Below, one piece after another: positions 1 through 9,120 of a DNA stretch of 64,000 bases (the first letter of the stretch is position 1; every line of letters starts with the position of its first letter). Source of the DNA: CAVRUZ01 sp963724495 (GTDB taxonomy: Bacteria; Actinomycetota; Actinomycetes; Propionibacteriales; DAIQRJ01); assembly GCA_963724495.1 (NCBI GenBank), contig CAVRUZ010000002.1, forward strand, positions 930,001 through 994,000. The letters run 5' to 3'. The notes beneath the pieces were generated by a model, which had not been told where the DNA came from, searched no databases, and was given only the letters and a program-made list of their open reading frames with translations. The position numbers were made by a program, and so were the translations under genes.

Positions 1-2167
1 CCTCGACGATTCGGTCGCCGGAGCGCTTGAGCGCTTCGGCGTTGGTACAGGAACTGCGGTGCACGGACACGCCGGATCCCCTGGTGACGAAGCCGAGCAC
101 GTCGTCGCCCGGCACCGGCGTACAACACTTCGCCAGCTTCACCCAGATGTCTTCCATGCCGTGCACGCTGACGCCGGAGGTCGAATGCGTGCGACGCCGG
201 GCGGCTCGTGGGTCCCTCTCCTCGGACGTGTCCTCGTCGGGCAGGCCCGTGGACGACCCGAAGTCGGAGCTGAGCCGGCGGACGACTGCGTCCGGCGTCA
301 GGTTGCCCTCGCCGACGGCGGCATACAACGACGAGACGTCGGCGTAGTGCAGGTCGCGCGCGACGACCGTCATCGACTCATGGGTCATCATGCGCCGCAA
401 CGGAAGCGCGGACTTCCTGATCAGCTTCGCGATCTGGTCCTTGCCGCGGTCGATGTTCTCGTCACGACGTTCCCGGGTGAAGTGCTGCCGGATCTTGGTG
501 CGGGCGCGCGGTGACTTGACGAAGCCCAGCCAGTCGCGGCTGGGGCCGGCGTTCGCCGCCTTGGTGGTGAAGATCTCGACCACGTCGCCGTTGGACAGCG
601 GGGATTCCAGTGCCACCAGGCGGTTGTTGACCCTGGCGCCGACAGTGCGGTGCCCCACTTCGGTGTGCACGTGGTAGGCGAAGTCGACGGGTGTGCTGCC
701 TGCGGGCAGCACGATGACCTGACCCTTGGGCGTGAAGACGTAGACCTCGAGTGTGTTGATCTCGAACCGGAGCGACTCGAGGAACTCCGCCGGGTCGCCG
801 GTCTCCGCCTGCCAGTCGGCGAGCTGGCGGACCCAACCGATGTCGGTCGGTGACTCGTCCGGCCGCTCACCGCGGCCCTGGTCCTTGTACTTCCAGTGGG
901 CTGCGACGCCGTACTCGGCCTTGTTGTGCATCTCGTACGAGCGGATCTGCATCTCGACCGGCTTGCCGCCGGGACCGATGACGGTGGTGTGCAGAGACTG
1001 GTAGAGGTTGAACTTCGGCGTGGCGATGTAGTCCTTGAAGCGTCCCGGGATCGGCTTCCACCTGCTGTGGATCGTGCCGAGCACGGCGTAGCAGTCGCGC
1101 TCGGTCTCGGTCAGGATCCTGATACCGACGAGGTCATAGATCTCGTTGAATTCCGAAGCCTGGTTCACCATCTTCTGGTAGATGGAGTAGTAGTGCTTGG
1201 GTCGGCCATTCACCGTGGTGCGCAACTTCGCCTCGCGCAGGTCGGCGAGGACCTGGTCGATCACGCCCGAGAGGTACTGGCCCCGTGCGGGCGCCTGCTC
1301 CGCCACGAGGCGCACGATCTCGTCGTAGATCTTGGGCTGGAGCGTGGCGAAAGCCAGGTCCTCCAGCTCCCACTTGATCGTGTTCATGCCCAGGCGATGC
1401 GCCAGCGGAGCGTAGATGTCCAACGTCTCGGTGGCCTTGCGTCGCTGAGTGGCGGTCTTGAGGTAGCGCAGCGTGCGCATGTTGTGCAGTCGGTCGGCGA
1501 GCTTGATGACCAGGACCCGGATGTCCTTGCTCATCGCCACGATCATCTTGCGGATGGTGGCGGACTGGGCCGTGTCGCCGTAGGTGACCTTGTCGAGCTT
1601 GGTGACGCCGTCGACGAGCGAGGCGATCTCGGAGCCGAAGTCCTCGGTGATCTGCGCCAGCGTGTAGGCGGTGTCCTCGACGGTGTCGTGCAGCAGCGCG
1701 GCGCACAACGTGGGCGGTGTCATGCCGAGCTCGGCCAGGATGGTGGCGACGGCGAGCGGGTGGGTGATGTAGGGGTCACCGCTCCTGCGCAGCTGGCCAC
1801 GGTGGGCCTCCTCCGCTTTGCGGTAGGCCCGCTCGAGCAGCGCCAGATCGGCTTTGGGGTGGGTGTGCCGCACCACGGAGAACAGCGGTTCGAGTACCGG
1901 GTTCGCTGCCGGCGCCCTGCCAAGGCGCGCCAGCCGGGCGCGGACCCGTGACGAGGGCAGCGGGTCGGCACTTACCAGGGCAGCAGTCTCGTCGGGCGGT
2001 GCGGGTACCGGGCTTGTCGGCGGCGAGGGCTCGGCCGCGTCGACGGCGGGAGCTTCCAGGCGGGCAGCGTCTGCCGGGGATGCGTCGATGCCTGGCACGT
2101 CGGTGTCGTTCTCGACCGTGGCGACGCCGGCGCGCGCGGTCTCGGTCGGGTCGTCACGCTGCGCCAT
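1..2167 (-). CDS. rel: Bifunctional (p)ppGpp synthetase/hydrolase (Rel), 3' end outside window
   Basis: Long RelA/SpoT homologue that makes and degrades (p)ppGpp in the stringent response. The ATG at 2167 is preceded by GGAGGAGG. In order I see a disordered acidic/Pro-rich N-terminus, the HD hydrolase domain (HDTVEDT, VIKLADRLHNMRTL), the synthetase domain (GRPKHYYSIYQKM, YNEIYDLVGIR-like stretch, YQSLHT), a TGS domain (EVYVFTPKGQVIVLPAGSTP) and the start of the Cys-rich region (LAKCCTPVPGDD). The reading frame is open through base 1, so the C-terminal ACT/RRM domain and the stop lie outside. Both HD and synthetase motifs are present, so it is probably bifunctional like other actinobacterial Rel proteins. 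It is the last gene of the apt-rel end of a long minus-strand block. Confidence 0.96.
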   Translation of the reverse strand, partial: MAQRDDPTETARAGVATVENDTDVPGIDASPADAARLEAPAVDAAEPSPPTSPVPAPPDETAALVSADPLPSSRVRARLARLGRAPAANPVLEPLFSVVRHTHPKADLALLERAYRKAEEAHRGQLRRSGDPYITHPLAVATILAELGMTPPTLCAALLHDTVEDTAYTLAQITEDFGSEIASLVDGVTKLDKVTYGDTAQSATIRKMIVAMSKDIRVLVIKLADRLHNMRTLRYLKTATQRRKATETLDIYAPLAHRLGMNTIKWELEDLAFATLQPKIYDEIVRLVAEQAPARGQYLSGVIDQVLADLREAKLRTTVNGRPKHYYSIYQKMVNQASEFNEIYDLVGIRILTETERDCYAVLGTIHSRWKPIPGRFKDYIATPKFNLYQSLHTTVIGPGGKPVEMQIRSYEMHNKAEYGVAAHWKYKDQGRGERPDESPTDIGWVRQLADWQAETGDPAEFLESLRFEINTLEVYVFTPKGQVIVLPAGSTPVDFAYHVHTEVGHRTVGARVNNRLVALESPLSNGDVVEIFTTKAANAGPSRDWLGFVKSPRARTKIRQHFTRERRDENIDRGKDQIAKLIRKSALPLRRMMTHESMTVVARDLHYADVSSLYAAVGEGNLTPDAVVRRLSSDFGSSTGLPDEDTSEERDPRAARRRTHSTSGVSVHGMEDIWVKLAKCCTPVPGDDVLGFVTRGSGVSVHRSSCTNAEALKRSGDRIVE

Positions 2168-2311
2168 TTGCGCCTCCTCCCCACCGATGAGGCCGGCCAA
2201 TTCCACTTCTCGACTACCAGAGAGGGCCGGTAGTCCAGTGTACGGGGAGGCGACGGTTGCCCTGCGGTTCATCCGCCTTTCAGGGGGTTACGCACTCGGC
2301 ACCGGCCCGGG

Positions 2312-2839
2312 TCAGAGAGCAAGCACCGTGCGCACGTCGAGACCCTCGAGGAGCTGGCGACCGCGCAGGTCGAGCAGCTCCATCAACACCATCACGCCGA
2401 CGACCTCCGAACCGCAGCGGCGCACGAGTTCCGCGGTGGCAGCGACCGTGCCGCCCGTGGCCAGCACGTCGTCGACTATCAGCACGCGCGAACCCGGACG
2501 GAACGCGTCTTCGTGTGCCTGCAGGGTGTTCGAGCCGTACTCCAGGTCGTAGGACACCTCGTGCACCGCACCCGGGAGCTTGCCCGGCTTGCGCACCGGG
2601 ATGAACCCTGCGCCGAGGGCCAAGGCGACCGGCGCGGCGAGGATGAACCCCCGAGCCTCGATGCCGACGACCTCGTCGATGTCGTCAGCTGCGAATCCGC
2701 CCGCGAGTGCCTTGATGGCCGCCGCGAAGCCTTGCGGGTCGGCCAGGAGCGGGGTGATGTCGCGAAACAGCACGCCTGGTTGGGGATAGTCGGGCACGTC
2801 GCGGATGAGCTTGCGCAGCTCGGGGTACTGCTCCGTCAT
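2312..2839 (-). CDS. apt: Adenine phosphoribosyltransferase
   Basis: Makes AMP from adenine and PRPP (purine salvage, cytoplasm). It has 175 residues, the usual length. The PRPP-binding motif VLIVDDVLATGGT lies at residues 119-131, preceded by the type I PRTase core (GIEARGFILAAPVALALG) and the Apt signature PGVLFRDITPLL at 21-32. An AGGAGC sequence precedes the ATG at 2839. It lies between secF and rel, the standard actinobacterial arrangement. The 144 bp before rel contain a small inverted repeat (CTACC...GGTAG) but nothing else I can call. Confidence 0.95.
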   Translation of the reverse strand: MTEQYPELRKLIRDVPDYPQPGVLFRDITPLLADPQGFAAAIKALAGGFAADDIDEVVGIEARGFILAAPVALALGAGFIPVRKPGKLPGAVHEVSYDLEYGSNTLQAHEDAFRPGSRVLIVDDVLATGGTVAATAELVRRCGSEVVGVMVLMELLDLRGRQLLEGLDVRTVLAL

Positions 2840-2896
2840 CTAGCTGCTCCTTTGGTGGTCGCCGGGGGTGTTGGTCACGGGTCGGGCGAATGGGCC

Positions 2897-4063
2897 TCAG
2901 TGGCCGCCGGCACGGTCGCCGCCCTGGCCTGGGCGGCCCCGGCGCTGCGACCGCGGCCGCCGGACGGGCTGCTGGCGCGGTCCGCTGGCCACGTAGCCGG
3001 GACTGGCGACAGCCACTGCGGCGTCGCCGGCCTCGGCATCCGACACCTCGTCGCGGGCAGCCGATTCGGCCCGGGCTGCAGCCTGTGCTCGCCTGCTGGC
3101 CACCCTCCGTGCGAGTGCCTGGTAGGCGGGCTCCCGCTCCTTCATCAGGGCAAGGAACGGGGTAGCGACGAACACCGACGAGTAGGTGCCGGTGGCGATG
3201 CCGACGAACAGCGCGAGCGCCAGGTCCTCGAGGGTGCCCACGCCGAGCAGGCCCGCGCCGACGAACAGGATCCCGGCCACCGGCAGCAGAGAGGCGATCG
3301 AGGTGTTGATCGATCGCACCAGCGTCTGGTTCACGGCGAGGTTGGCAGCCTCGGAGTAGGTGGAGCGGGCACCCGACAGCAGCCCCGCCGTGTTCTCGCG
3401 CACCTTGTCGAAGACCACGACCGTGTCGTAGAGCGAGTACCCGAGGATCGTCAGCACGCCGATGACGGTGCCGGGCGTGACCGTGAAGCCCACCAGAGCG
3501 TAGATCCCGATGGTGATCAGGAGGTCGTGCAGGAGGGCGACGATCGCCGCTATCGACATCCTGATCTCGCGGAAGTAGGCCCAGATCACGAGGACGACGA
3601 GCACGAGGAACACCAGCAGGCTGAGGATGGCCTTCTGGCTGATCTGTTTGCCCCACGATGGCCCGATCGAGGAGTAGCCGACGTCAGTGACCTCCGCGCC
3701 GACCGTCTCGGCAACGGCGGTCCGCACGGTCTGGGCCTGGTCGGGAGTCAGGGTCTGCGTCTGCACGCGGATCTTGTTGCCGCCGATGGATGTCACGACA
3801 GGGGCCTCGGCCGCGGGGATACCCGTCGCCACCACGGCGTCGATGACGGGCTGCACCTTTTCGTCGGCCGCCGCGGCGGGCACCTGCATGTCGACACCGC
3901 CACGGAACTCGATCGAGAAGTTCACCCCGCGGATGAGCACGCCGCCGAATGCGACCAGGATGATGACCGTCGACACGACGAACCAGCGGCGCCAACGGCC
4001 GACGAAGTCGTAGGAGAGCTCGCCGGTGTACATCTTGTGGCCGAGATTTCCGATGCGCGACAA
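2897..4063 (-). CDS. secF: Protein translocase subunit SecF
   Basis: Membrane subunit of the SecDF complex, an RND-family accessory that uses proton motive force to help preproteins leave the SecYEG channel. It has 388 residues. The first membrane segment (about 29-47) is followed by the short periplasmic P4-type domain beginning NFSIEFRGGVDMQV, then a cluster of five hydrophobic segments with the RND-type stretch GYSLYDTVVVFDKVREN. The C-terminus has an Ala/Arg-rich tail. It starts 2 bp after the end of secD, so the two are certainly co-transcribed and probably translationally coupled. Confidence 0.95.
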   Translation of the reverse strand: MSRIGNLGHKMYTGELSYDFVGRWRRWFVVSTVIILVAFGGVLIRGVNFSIEFRGGVDMQVPAAAADEKVQPVIDAVVATGIPAAEAPVVTSIGGNKIRVQTQTLTPDQAQTVRTAVAETVGAEVTDVGYSSIGPSWGKQISQKAILSLLVFLVLVVLVIWAYFREIRMSIAAIVALLHDLLITIGIYALVGFTVTPGTVIGVLTILGYSLYDTVVVFDKVRENTAGLLSGARSTYSEAANLAVNQTLVRSINTSIASLLPVAGILFVGAGLLGVGTLEDLALALFVGIATGTYSSVFVATPFLALMKEREPAYQALARRVASRRAQAAARAESAARDEVSDAEAGDAAVAVASPGYVASGPRQQPVRRPRSQRRGRPGQGGDRAGGH

Positions 4064-4065
4064 GG

Positions 4066-5733
4066 TCAGACCTCCTCGACCGCTGACGACCGCTCGGCCA
4101 GCGGGGTACTCCGACGCCGACCGGGACGGCTCCCCGCGAGATTGCCCGGGCGGACACCGAGTCGGGCGGGGCTCAGGCCGGACAGCGGGTGACCCTCACC
4201 AAAGAACTTCGTGCGCGCCAGCAGCGTGACCACCGGTTTGGTGAACAAGAACACGACCACGATGTCGATGATCGTGGACAGCCCCAGCATGTAGGCGAAG
4301 CCGCGCACGTTGCCCACCGACAGCGCGTACAGCACGACGGCGGCCAGCAGGGAGATCGAGTCGGCCGCGAGGATCGTCCGCCGCGCCCGGGTCCAGCCAC
4401 TCTCGACCGCCGAGCGCAGTCCTCTGCCTTCGCGGATCTCGTCGCGGATGCGTTCGAAGTACACGATGAAGGAGTCCGCGGTGATCCCGATCGACACGAT
4501 GAGTCCCGCGATGCCGGCGAGCGTCAGGGTGAGTCCCTGGGCGTGGCCAAGAAGCACGACCGCGCAGTACGTGAGCGATCCGGCGACCGCCAGCGAGGTG
4601 ACGACCACCAGGCCGAGGCCGCGGTAGTAGAGGAAGCAGTAGATGACGACCAGCGCGAGCCCGAGAAGGCCCGCGATCAGGCCGCCGCGCAACTGGTCGG
4701 CGCCGAGCAACGGTGACACTGCGTCCACGCTGACGACGTCGAGCTTCAGCGGCAGGGCCCCGTAGCGCAGCACGTCCGCGAGGTCCTTGGACGTCGACTG
4801 GGTGAAGCTGCCGGTGATGCTGGCCGACCCGCCCGGGATCGGGCCGTTGACCACCGGGGCCGAGATCACCTTGCCGTCGAGCACGATCGCGAACTGGCTG
4901 AGCGGCTGCGGCAGCGAGTGCAGCTGGTTGGTGGCCTTGGCGAACTTGTCGGTGCCACTGCCCTTGAAGCGCAGTTGCACGGAGAACTGGGTCTGTCCCT
5001 GCTCGATCCCCGAAGTGGCGTCGGCGATGTCGACGCCTTCGATGATCGCTGGGCCGAGCAGGTACTTCAGCTGACCCTCACGGTCACAGGCGAGCAAGGT
5101 GGTCTTGGAATCGTCTGTCGGCTGGTCGTCCTCGGCGCAGGTGAACGCCGCAAGCTTTTCGGTGGCATCGGCCGGCGGTTGCGTCTGGATCGTCACGTTC
5201 GCGGCCGGCGCCTGCTCCCCGGGCGTGCCGTCGGGAGTGGGCGTCGCGGTGGCCTTGGGCGCGGCCAGTCTTGCCGGGTTGACCTCGACGTTGCTCTTGC
5301 CTGCGGCCTTGGGCGTGGGAGTGGGAGTCGCCTTGGGAGTCGGGGTCGGCGTGGGCGTGGGAACCGGGGCCGCGGTGTCGACAGCGAGCACCTGGCGGAA
5401 TCGCAGCTCCGCGGTCTGGCCCACCAGCTCGACGATCTGGTCCGCATCGACACCCGGTACCGAGACGACGATGTTGTTGCTGCCCTGCGTGGTGATCTCC
5501 GGCTCGGTGACGCCGCTGCCCGCGACCCGCGCCAGGATGATGTTGACCGCCTGGGTCATCTTGTCGCGGGTGACCTCACCCTGCGCCGAGAGGGTGATCT
5601 GGCTGCCGCCGACGAGGTCCAGCCCGAGCTTCGGCGTCCAGGCGTTCGACGCGATCATCGCGCCGATGAGCACGATGTAGATGATCGCCAGGACGATCAG
5701 CTGCCGTCCGGGGCGGGGTCGGGTGGGTGCCAA
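4066..5733 (-). CDS. secD: Protein translocase subunit SecD
   Basis: Partner of SecF in the SecDF complex. It has 555 residues: an N-terminal membrane segment (about 12-30), the SecD start motif LGLDLVGGSQITL, the large periplasmic P1 domain, then five hydrophobic segments with ADSFIVYFERIRDEIREG near the end. An insertion in P1, about residues 125-150, consists of Pro-Thr repeats followed by a Lys/Pro/Thr stretch, and a second Thr/Pro-rich patch lies at about 160-175. These linkers are common in high-GC SecD but this one is notably repetitive. The start is 95 bp downstream of the yajC stop. Confidence 0.95.
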   Translation of the reverse strand: MAPTRPRPGRQLIVLAIIYIVLIGAMIASNAWTPKLGLDLVGGSQITLSAQGEVTRDKMTQAVNIILARVAGSGVTEPEITTQGSNNIVVSVPGVDADQIVELVGQTAELRFRQVLAVDTAAPVPTPTPTPTPKATPTPTPKAAGKSNVEVNPARLAAPKATATPTPDGTPGEQAPAANVTIQTQPPADATEKLAAFTCAEDDQPTDDSKTTLLACDREGQLKYLLGPAIIEGVDIADATSGIEQGQTQFSVQLRFKGSGTDKFAKATNQLHSLPQPLSQFAIVLDGKVISAPVVNGPIPGGSASITGSFTQSTSKDLADVLRYGALPLKLDVVSVDAVSPLLGADQLRGGLIAGLLGLALVVIYCFLYYRGLGLVVVTSLAVAGSLTYCAVVLLGHAQGLTLTLAGIAGLIVSIGITADSFIVYFERIRDEIREGRGLRSAVESGWTRARRTILAADSISLLAAVVLYALSVGNVRGFAYMLGLSTIIDIVVVFLFTKPVVTLLARTKFFGEGHPLSGLSPARLGVRPGNLAGSRPGRRRSTPLAERSSAVEEV

Positions 5734-5828
5734 CTCGTTCGTGTCTCCGTTGGGGTGGTCTCGACGGGCTGGACTTGGGGCCGGTCAGCCGCCCGGTACC
5801 GAGCCGGCCGCGACCTGGCCGGCCGTGG

Positions 5829-6359
5829 TCAGCGACCCTCTTGGACGGCGCTCTCGCCGGTGCCGGTGTCTCGACGGCCCTTGGTCGAGCCGTCGTCGGT
5901 CGGGTATTCGTCGCGGTCGTCGGTCGACGTGTCGCGATCGCCCTCCGACGTCGTGTCGGTGTAGGTGGGCTCCTGATCCAGGTCGGCGTCCTCGCGCACG
6001 TCGTCGTCGTCGGCATCGACGGTCGGGTCCAGCGTCGGCATGGTCCGGGCAATGGCGCCCGGCACGACCGTGAGCTGCACGCCGTCGGCGACCTCCACGA
6101 CCATCGTGTCCGGTGTCCGCTCCACGAGCGTGCCGATGATGCCCGAGGTGAGCATCACCCGGGTTCCGGGCTCCATGCTGGCCCGCTGCTGCTGTTGCGC
6201 CTGCTTGCGCCGGCGGGACTGCATGATCATGAAGACCCAGAACAGGACCAGGACGAGCAGGATCACCCAGGTGAAGTTGATCCCGGAGCCGCCTGAAGTC
6301 TGCGCCTGGATCGATCCGGTGGCGCTCAGCTGGCTGGTCAAGGACGAAACTGTGGTCAC
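5829..6359 (-). CDS. yajC: Preprotein translocase subunit YajC
   Basis: Small Sec accessory protein associated with SecDF. I chose the GTG at 6359 because it has a GAGAGGG sequence about 10 bases upstream; an ATG at 6395 in the same frame lacks one. The protein has one N-terminal membrane helix (FTWVILLVLVLFWVFMIM), a basic segment RRRKQ, then the YajC core (MEPGTRVMLTSGIIGTLV). A long acidic, Asp/Thr-rich tail makes it larger than the roughly 110-residue E. coli protein, which is typical of actinobacteria. It heads the yajC-secD-secF unit. Confidence 0.93.
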   Translation of the reverse strand: MTTVSSLTSQLSATGSIQAQTSGGSGINFTWVILLVLVLFWVFMIMQSRRRKQAQQQQRASMEPGTRVMLTSGIIGTLVERTPDTMVVEVADGVQLTVVPGAIARTMPTLDPTVDADDDDVREDADLDQEPTYTDTTSEGDRDTSTDDRDEYPTDDGSTKGRRDTGTGESAVQEGR

Positions 6360-6640
6360 GACGGAGAAGCCCTCTCGTGGGTTTGCCCCATCCACCTGGT
6401 CTCAGGCGGCGAACAGGGTCAGGAGTCTTGGCTGACGGTGAACGTCTTAGTCCGCCGACCGGCCGGTGCCGTCACTCTGGATCGGAAATGAAGGAAAGCA
6501 CCGGAAATGGTGGGAACCGACCCGGCGGAGTGTAGCCGCCGACGGCTGGCGAACTGGCCTTCTGCGACCCTGCGCGGGCTCACGCGGACCGGCCGGATCC
6601 TCGCCACGGCGCCGTCGCGCGGTGCCTGACTCGGGCGGGG

Positions 6641-7840
6641 TCACCCACCAAGCCGGTCCGATTCGGGACCTGCGTCGCCGAAGTCGAACAGCGATGCCGG
6701 ACCCGAGGACGGCGGGGTCAGCCCGAGGTGGCGCCAGGCGGCTCCGGTCGCGACGCGACCTCGCGGGGTCCGGGCGATCAGGCCACAACGCACGAGGAAC
6801 GGCTCCGCTACCTCCTCGACCGTCTGGGCCTCCTCTCCCACCGCGACCGCGATCGTCGACACCCCCACCGGGCCGCCGCCGAAGCGACGGCAGAGGGCGT
6901 CGAGAACGCCACGGTCGAGCCGGTCCAGGCCGAGCTCGTCGACGTCGAACAGGTCGAGAGCGTCCCGCGCCTGCGCCTGGGTGACCGGCCGAGGGGCCCG
7001 GCTGTCGGCGCCGTCGGGCCCCAGGTGCTCCGGGCCGTGAACCTCGGCGAAGTCGCGGACCCGACGTAGCAGCCTGTTCGCGATCCGCGGAGTCCCCCGT
7101 GACCTGCTGGCGATCTCGGTGGCGGCCTCCCCGGTCAGTGCAATGTCGAGCAGCCGGGCAGAGCGTTCGAGGATCGAGAGCAGGTCGGCCTCGTCGTAGT
7201 AGTCGAGGTGGGCGGTGAAGCCGAAGCGGTCGCGCAGCGGACCCGGCAGCAGACCGGCCCGGGTGGTGGCTCCGACGACGGTGAACGGCGGCAGTTCCAG
7301 CGGGATCGCGGTGGCACCGGGTCCCTTGCCCACGATCACGTCGACGCGGAAGTCCTCCATCGCGAGGTAGAGCATCTCTTCGGCCGGCCTGGCCATCCGG
7401 TGGATCTCGTCGAGGAACAGCACGTCGCCCTCGGTCAGCCCGGACAGGATGGCGGCCAGATCACCGGCGTGCTGGATCGCCGGTCCGCTGGTGATGCGCA
7501 GGGGCGCGTGCACCTCGGCCGCGACGATCATCGCGAGCGTCGTCTTGCCGAGACCCGGCGGACCCGAGAGCAGCACGTGCTCCGGCGTTCGCCCGCGCGC
7601 CGCGGCTGCGGTCAGCAGCAGCCCGAGCTGGGCGCTCACCCGGGGCTGACCAACGAAGTCGGCAAGCAGACCAGGGCGCAGCGCCTGCTCGATCCGGCGT
7701 TCGTCGACCTCGGCGTCCGGATTCAGCACCGCGGACAGCGGCCCGTCGCCCGACTCGCGGTAGTCCTCGTCGTAGTCGTCGACCGGAGGCGACCCGTAGT
7801 CCGGATCGCGGGCGTCGGCGTCGATGCGGTCGTCAGCCAC
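6641..7840 (-). CDS. ruvB: Holliday junction branch migration DNA helicase RuvB
   Basis: AAA+ motor that drives branch migration of Holliday junctions with RuvA. The likely start is the GTG at 7840, which overlaps the ruvA stop by 8 bases (GTGGCTGA). The upstream in-frame ATG at 7876 would run further into ruvA. From the GTG the protein has about 399 residues, with an acidic N-terminal extension of about 45 residues not seen in E. coli RuvB. Walker A is GPPGLGKT (about 93-100), Walker B is LFLDEIHR (about 141-148), then the sensor 1 region GATTRAGLLPGPLRDRFG and the RuvB winged-helix domain (GGPVGVSTIAVAVGEE). Confidence 0.96.
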   Translation of the reverse strand: MADDRIDADARDPDYGSPPVDDYDEDYRESGDGPLSAVLNPDAEVDERRIEQALRPGLLADFVGQPRVSAQLGLLLTAAAARGRTPEHVLLSGPPGLGKTTLAMIVAAEVHAPLRITSGPAIQHAGDLAAILSGLTEGDVLFLDEIHRMARPAEEMLYLAMEDFRVDVIVGKGPGATAIPLELPPFTVVGATTRAGLLPGPLRDRFGFTAHLDYYDEADLLSILERSARLLDIALTGEAATEIASRSRGTPRIANRLLRRVRDFAEVHGPEHLGPDGADSRAPRPVTQAQARDALDLFDVDELGLDRLDRGVLDALCRRFGGGPVGVSTIAVAVGEEAQTVEEVAEPFLVRCGLIARTPRGRVATGAAWRHLGLTPPSSGPASLFDFGDAGPESDRLGG

Positions 7841-8453
7841 GGGACAACCGTTGCAGAGCGGCCCGCAGGAGCGCACCGACGTTCACGTCGCCGGCTGACA
7901 GCTGCTCGGCGGCCATCGGTCGGATCGCCTCGACCGCGCCGTCCGCATCGCGCGACGACCAGCCGAGGCCCACCAGCCCGGTGTGGACCTGCGCTTCCCA
8001 ATCCGGTGCGGCTGGCACCGCGGGTTGCCCCTCCCCGCCGGCGGTCGCGACCGCTGGGCCCAGCTTGCCGGTGAGCTCGAGCACGATCCTGGCGGCGCCC
8101 TTGCGGCCGATCCCGGGGACACGGGTCAGCGCGGTGAGGTCCTCCCGGGCCACTGCGGTGCGCAGCGCATCCGGCTCCAGGACCGCCAGCACCGCCTGCG
8201 CGATGCGCGGGCCGATCCCGGTGACCGACTGGAGCACGACGAACAGGTCGCGGGTCTCGGGGCGGTCGAACCCGAACAGGGTGAGGCTGTCCTCGCGGAC
8301 GACCAGCGACGTGGCCAGCGTGGCGGTCTGACCCACCCGCAGACCGGCCAGGGCGGCGGGTACGCACTGGACGTCCAGGCCGATGCCGCCGACCTCCACG
8401 ACTGCGGAGCCCGGCGCGAGCGACAGCACGGTGCCGCGCACGGAGGCGATCAC
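7833..8453 (-). CDS. ruvA: Holliday junction branch migration protein RuvA
   Basis: Tetrameric junction-binding partner of RuvB, 206 residues. The OB-fold N-terminus starts MIASVRGTVLSLAPG. Helix-hairpin-helix motifs appear as VTGIGPRIAQAVL and VPGIGRKGAARIVLEL, followed by an acidic/Ala-rich linker and the C-terminal domain III that contacts RuvB (LVGLGWSSRDADGAVEAI). The start overlaps the ruvC stop by 4 bases (ATGA) and the stop overlaps ruvB, so ruvC-ruvA-ruvB is one tightly coupled unit. Confidence 0.96.
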   Translation of the reverse strand: MIASVRGTVLSLAPGSAVVEVGGIGLDVQCVPAALAGLRVGQTATLATSLVVREDSLTLFGFDRPETRDLFVVLQSVTGIGPRIAQAVLAVLEPDALRTAVAREDLTALTRVPGIGRKGAARIVLELTGKLGPAVATAGGEGQPAVPAAPDWEAQVHTGLVGLGWSSRDADGAVEAIRPMAAEQLSAGDVNVGALLRAALQRLSRG

Positions 8454-8968
8454 GACGCGCGCGCCTTGGCGACGGCAGCGGCGAGTCGGGCCTGGGCCGA
8501 CCCTCGCCAGACGTGGCAGATGGCGAGCGCCAGCGCGTCGCCGGCGTCGGCGGGGCTGGGCCGTTCACTCAGCGACAGCAGCCGCATGACCATCGCCGTC
8601 ACCTGCTGCTTGTCTGCCCGGCCACTGCCGGTGACGGCCGCCTTGACCTCGCTCGGCGTGTGCAGGGCCACCGGGATTCCCGCCCGCGCTGCCACCAGCA
8701 TCGCGATGCCCGCCGCCTGAGCGGTCTGCATCACCGTGCGCACGTTGTGCTGGCTGAACACCCGCTCGACCGCGATCGCGTCAGGGTCATGCCGCCCGAC
8801 CCAGGCGAGGAGTTCGCGCTCGAGCGCAAGCAGCCGGTCCTCGACGGGGGTCGTCGGCGCGCCCTGCAGGACACCGACCTCGACGAGCCTGAGCGGGCGT
8901 CCCGGTTCACCCTCGACGACTCCGAGGCCACATCGGGTGAGGCCTGGATCGACACCGAGTACCCGCAT
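8450..8968 (-). CDS. ruvC: Crossover junction endodeoxyribonuclease RuvC
   Basis: Resolves Holliday junctions. It has 172 residues and an RNase H-like fold. The acidic catalytic residues are visible: Asp7 in VLGVDPGLTRCG, Glu in IAVERVF, and the C-terminal Asp pair in SPADAGDALALAICH. The ATG at 8968 follows a modest purine-rich stretch. It is the first gene of ruvCAB. The 152 bp between it and the kinase gene hold no gene I can call. Confidence 0.96.
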   Translation of the reverse strand: MRVLGVDPGLTRCGLGVVEGEPGRPLRLVEVGVLQGAPTTPVEDRLLALERELLAWVGRHDPDAIAVERVFSQHNVRTVMQTAQAAGIAMLVAARAGIPVALHTPSEVKAAVTGSGRADKQQVTAMVMRLLSLSERPSPADAGDALALAICHVWRGSAQARLAAAVAKARAS

Positions 8969-9120
8969 GCCGCCACCTCCGACCGACAGGTCCCGCCGTG
9001 GGACACGATCCGTCCGGCGCCACCTGATGACAACGCACCCTGCAACGCCTGAGACGAACGTATGTTCGTTTCGCCGAACCTACCGGCGGAAGCGACGTCG
9101 GCAGGGCACCGGCGCGCCGG

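Noticed and set aside
5280..5390. Short tandem repeat resembling a CRISPR-like or satellite array
   Set aside because: It encodes the Pro-Thr linker of SecD and has no spacer structure.
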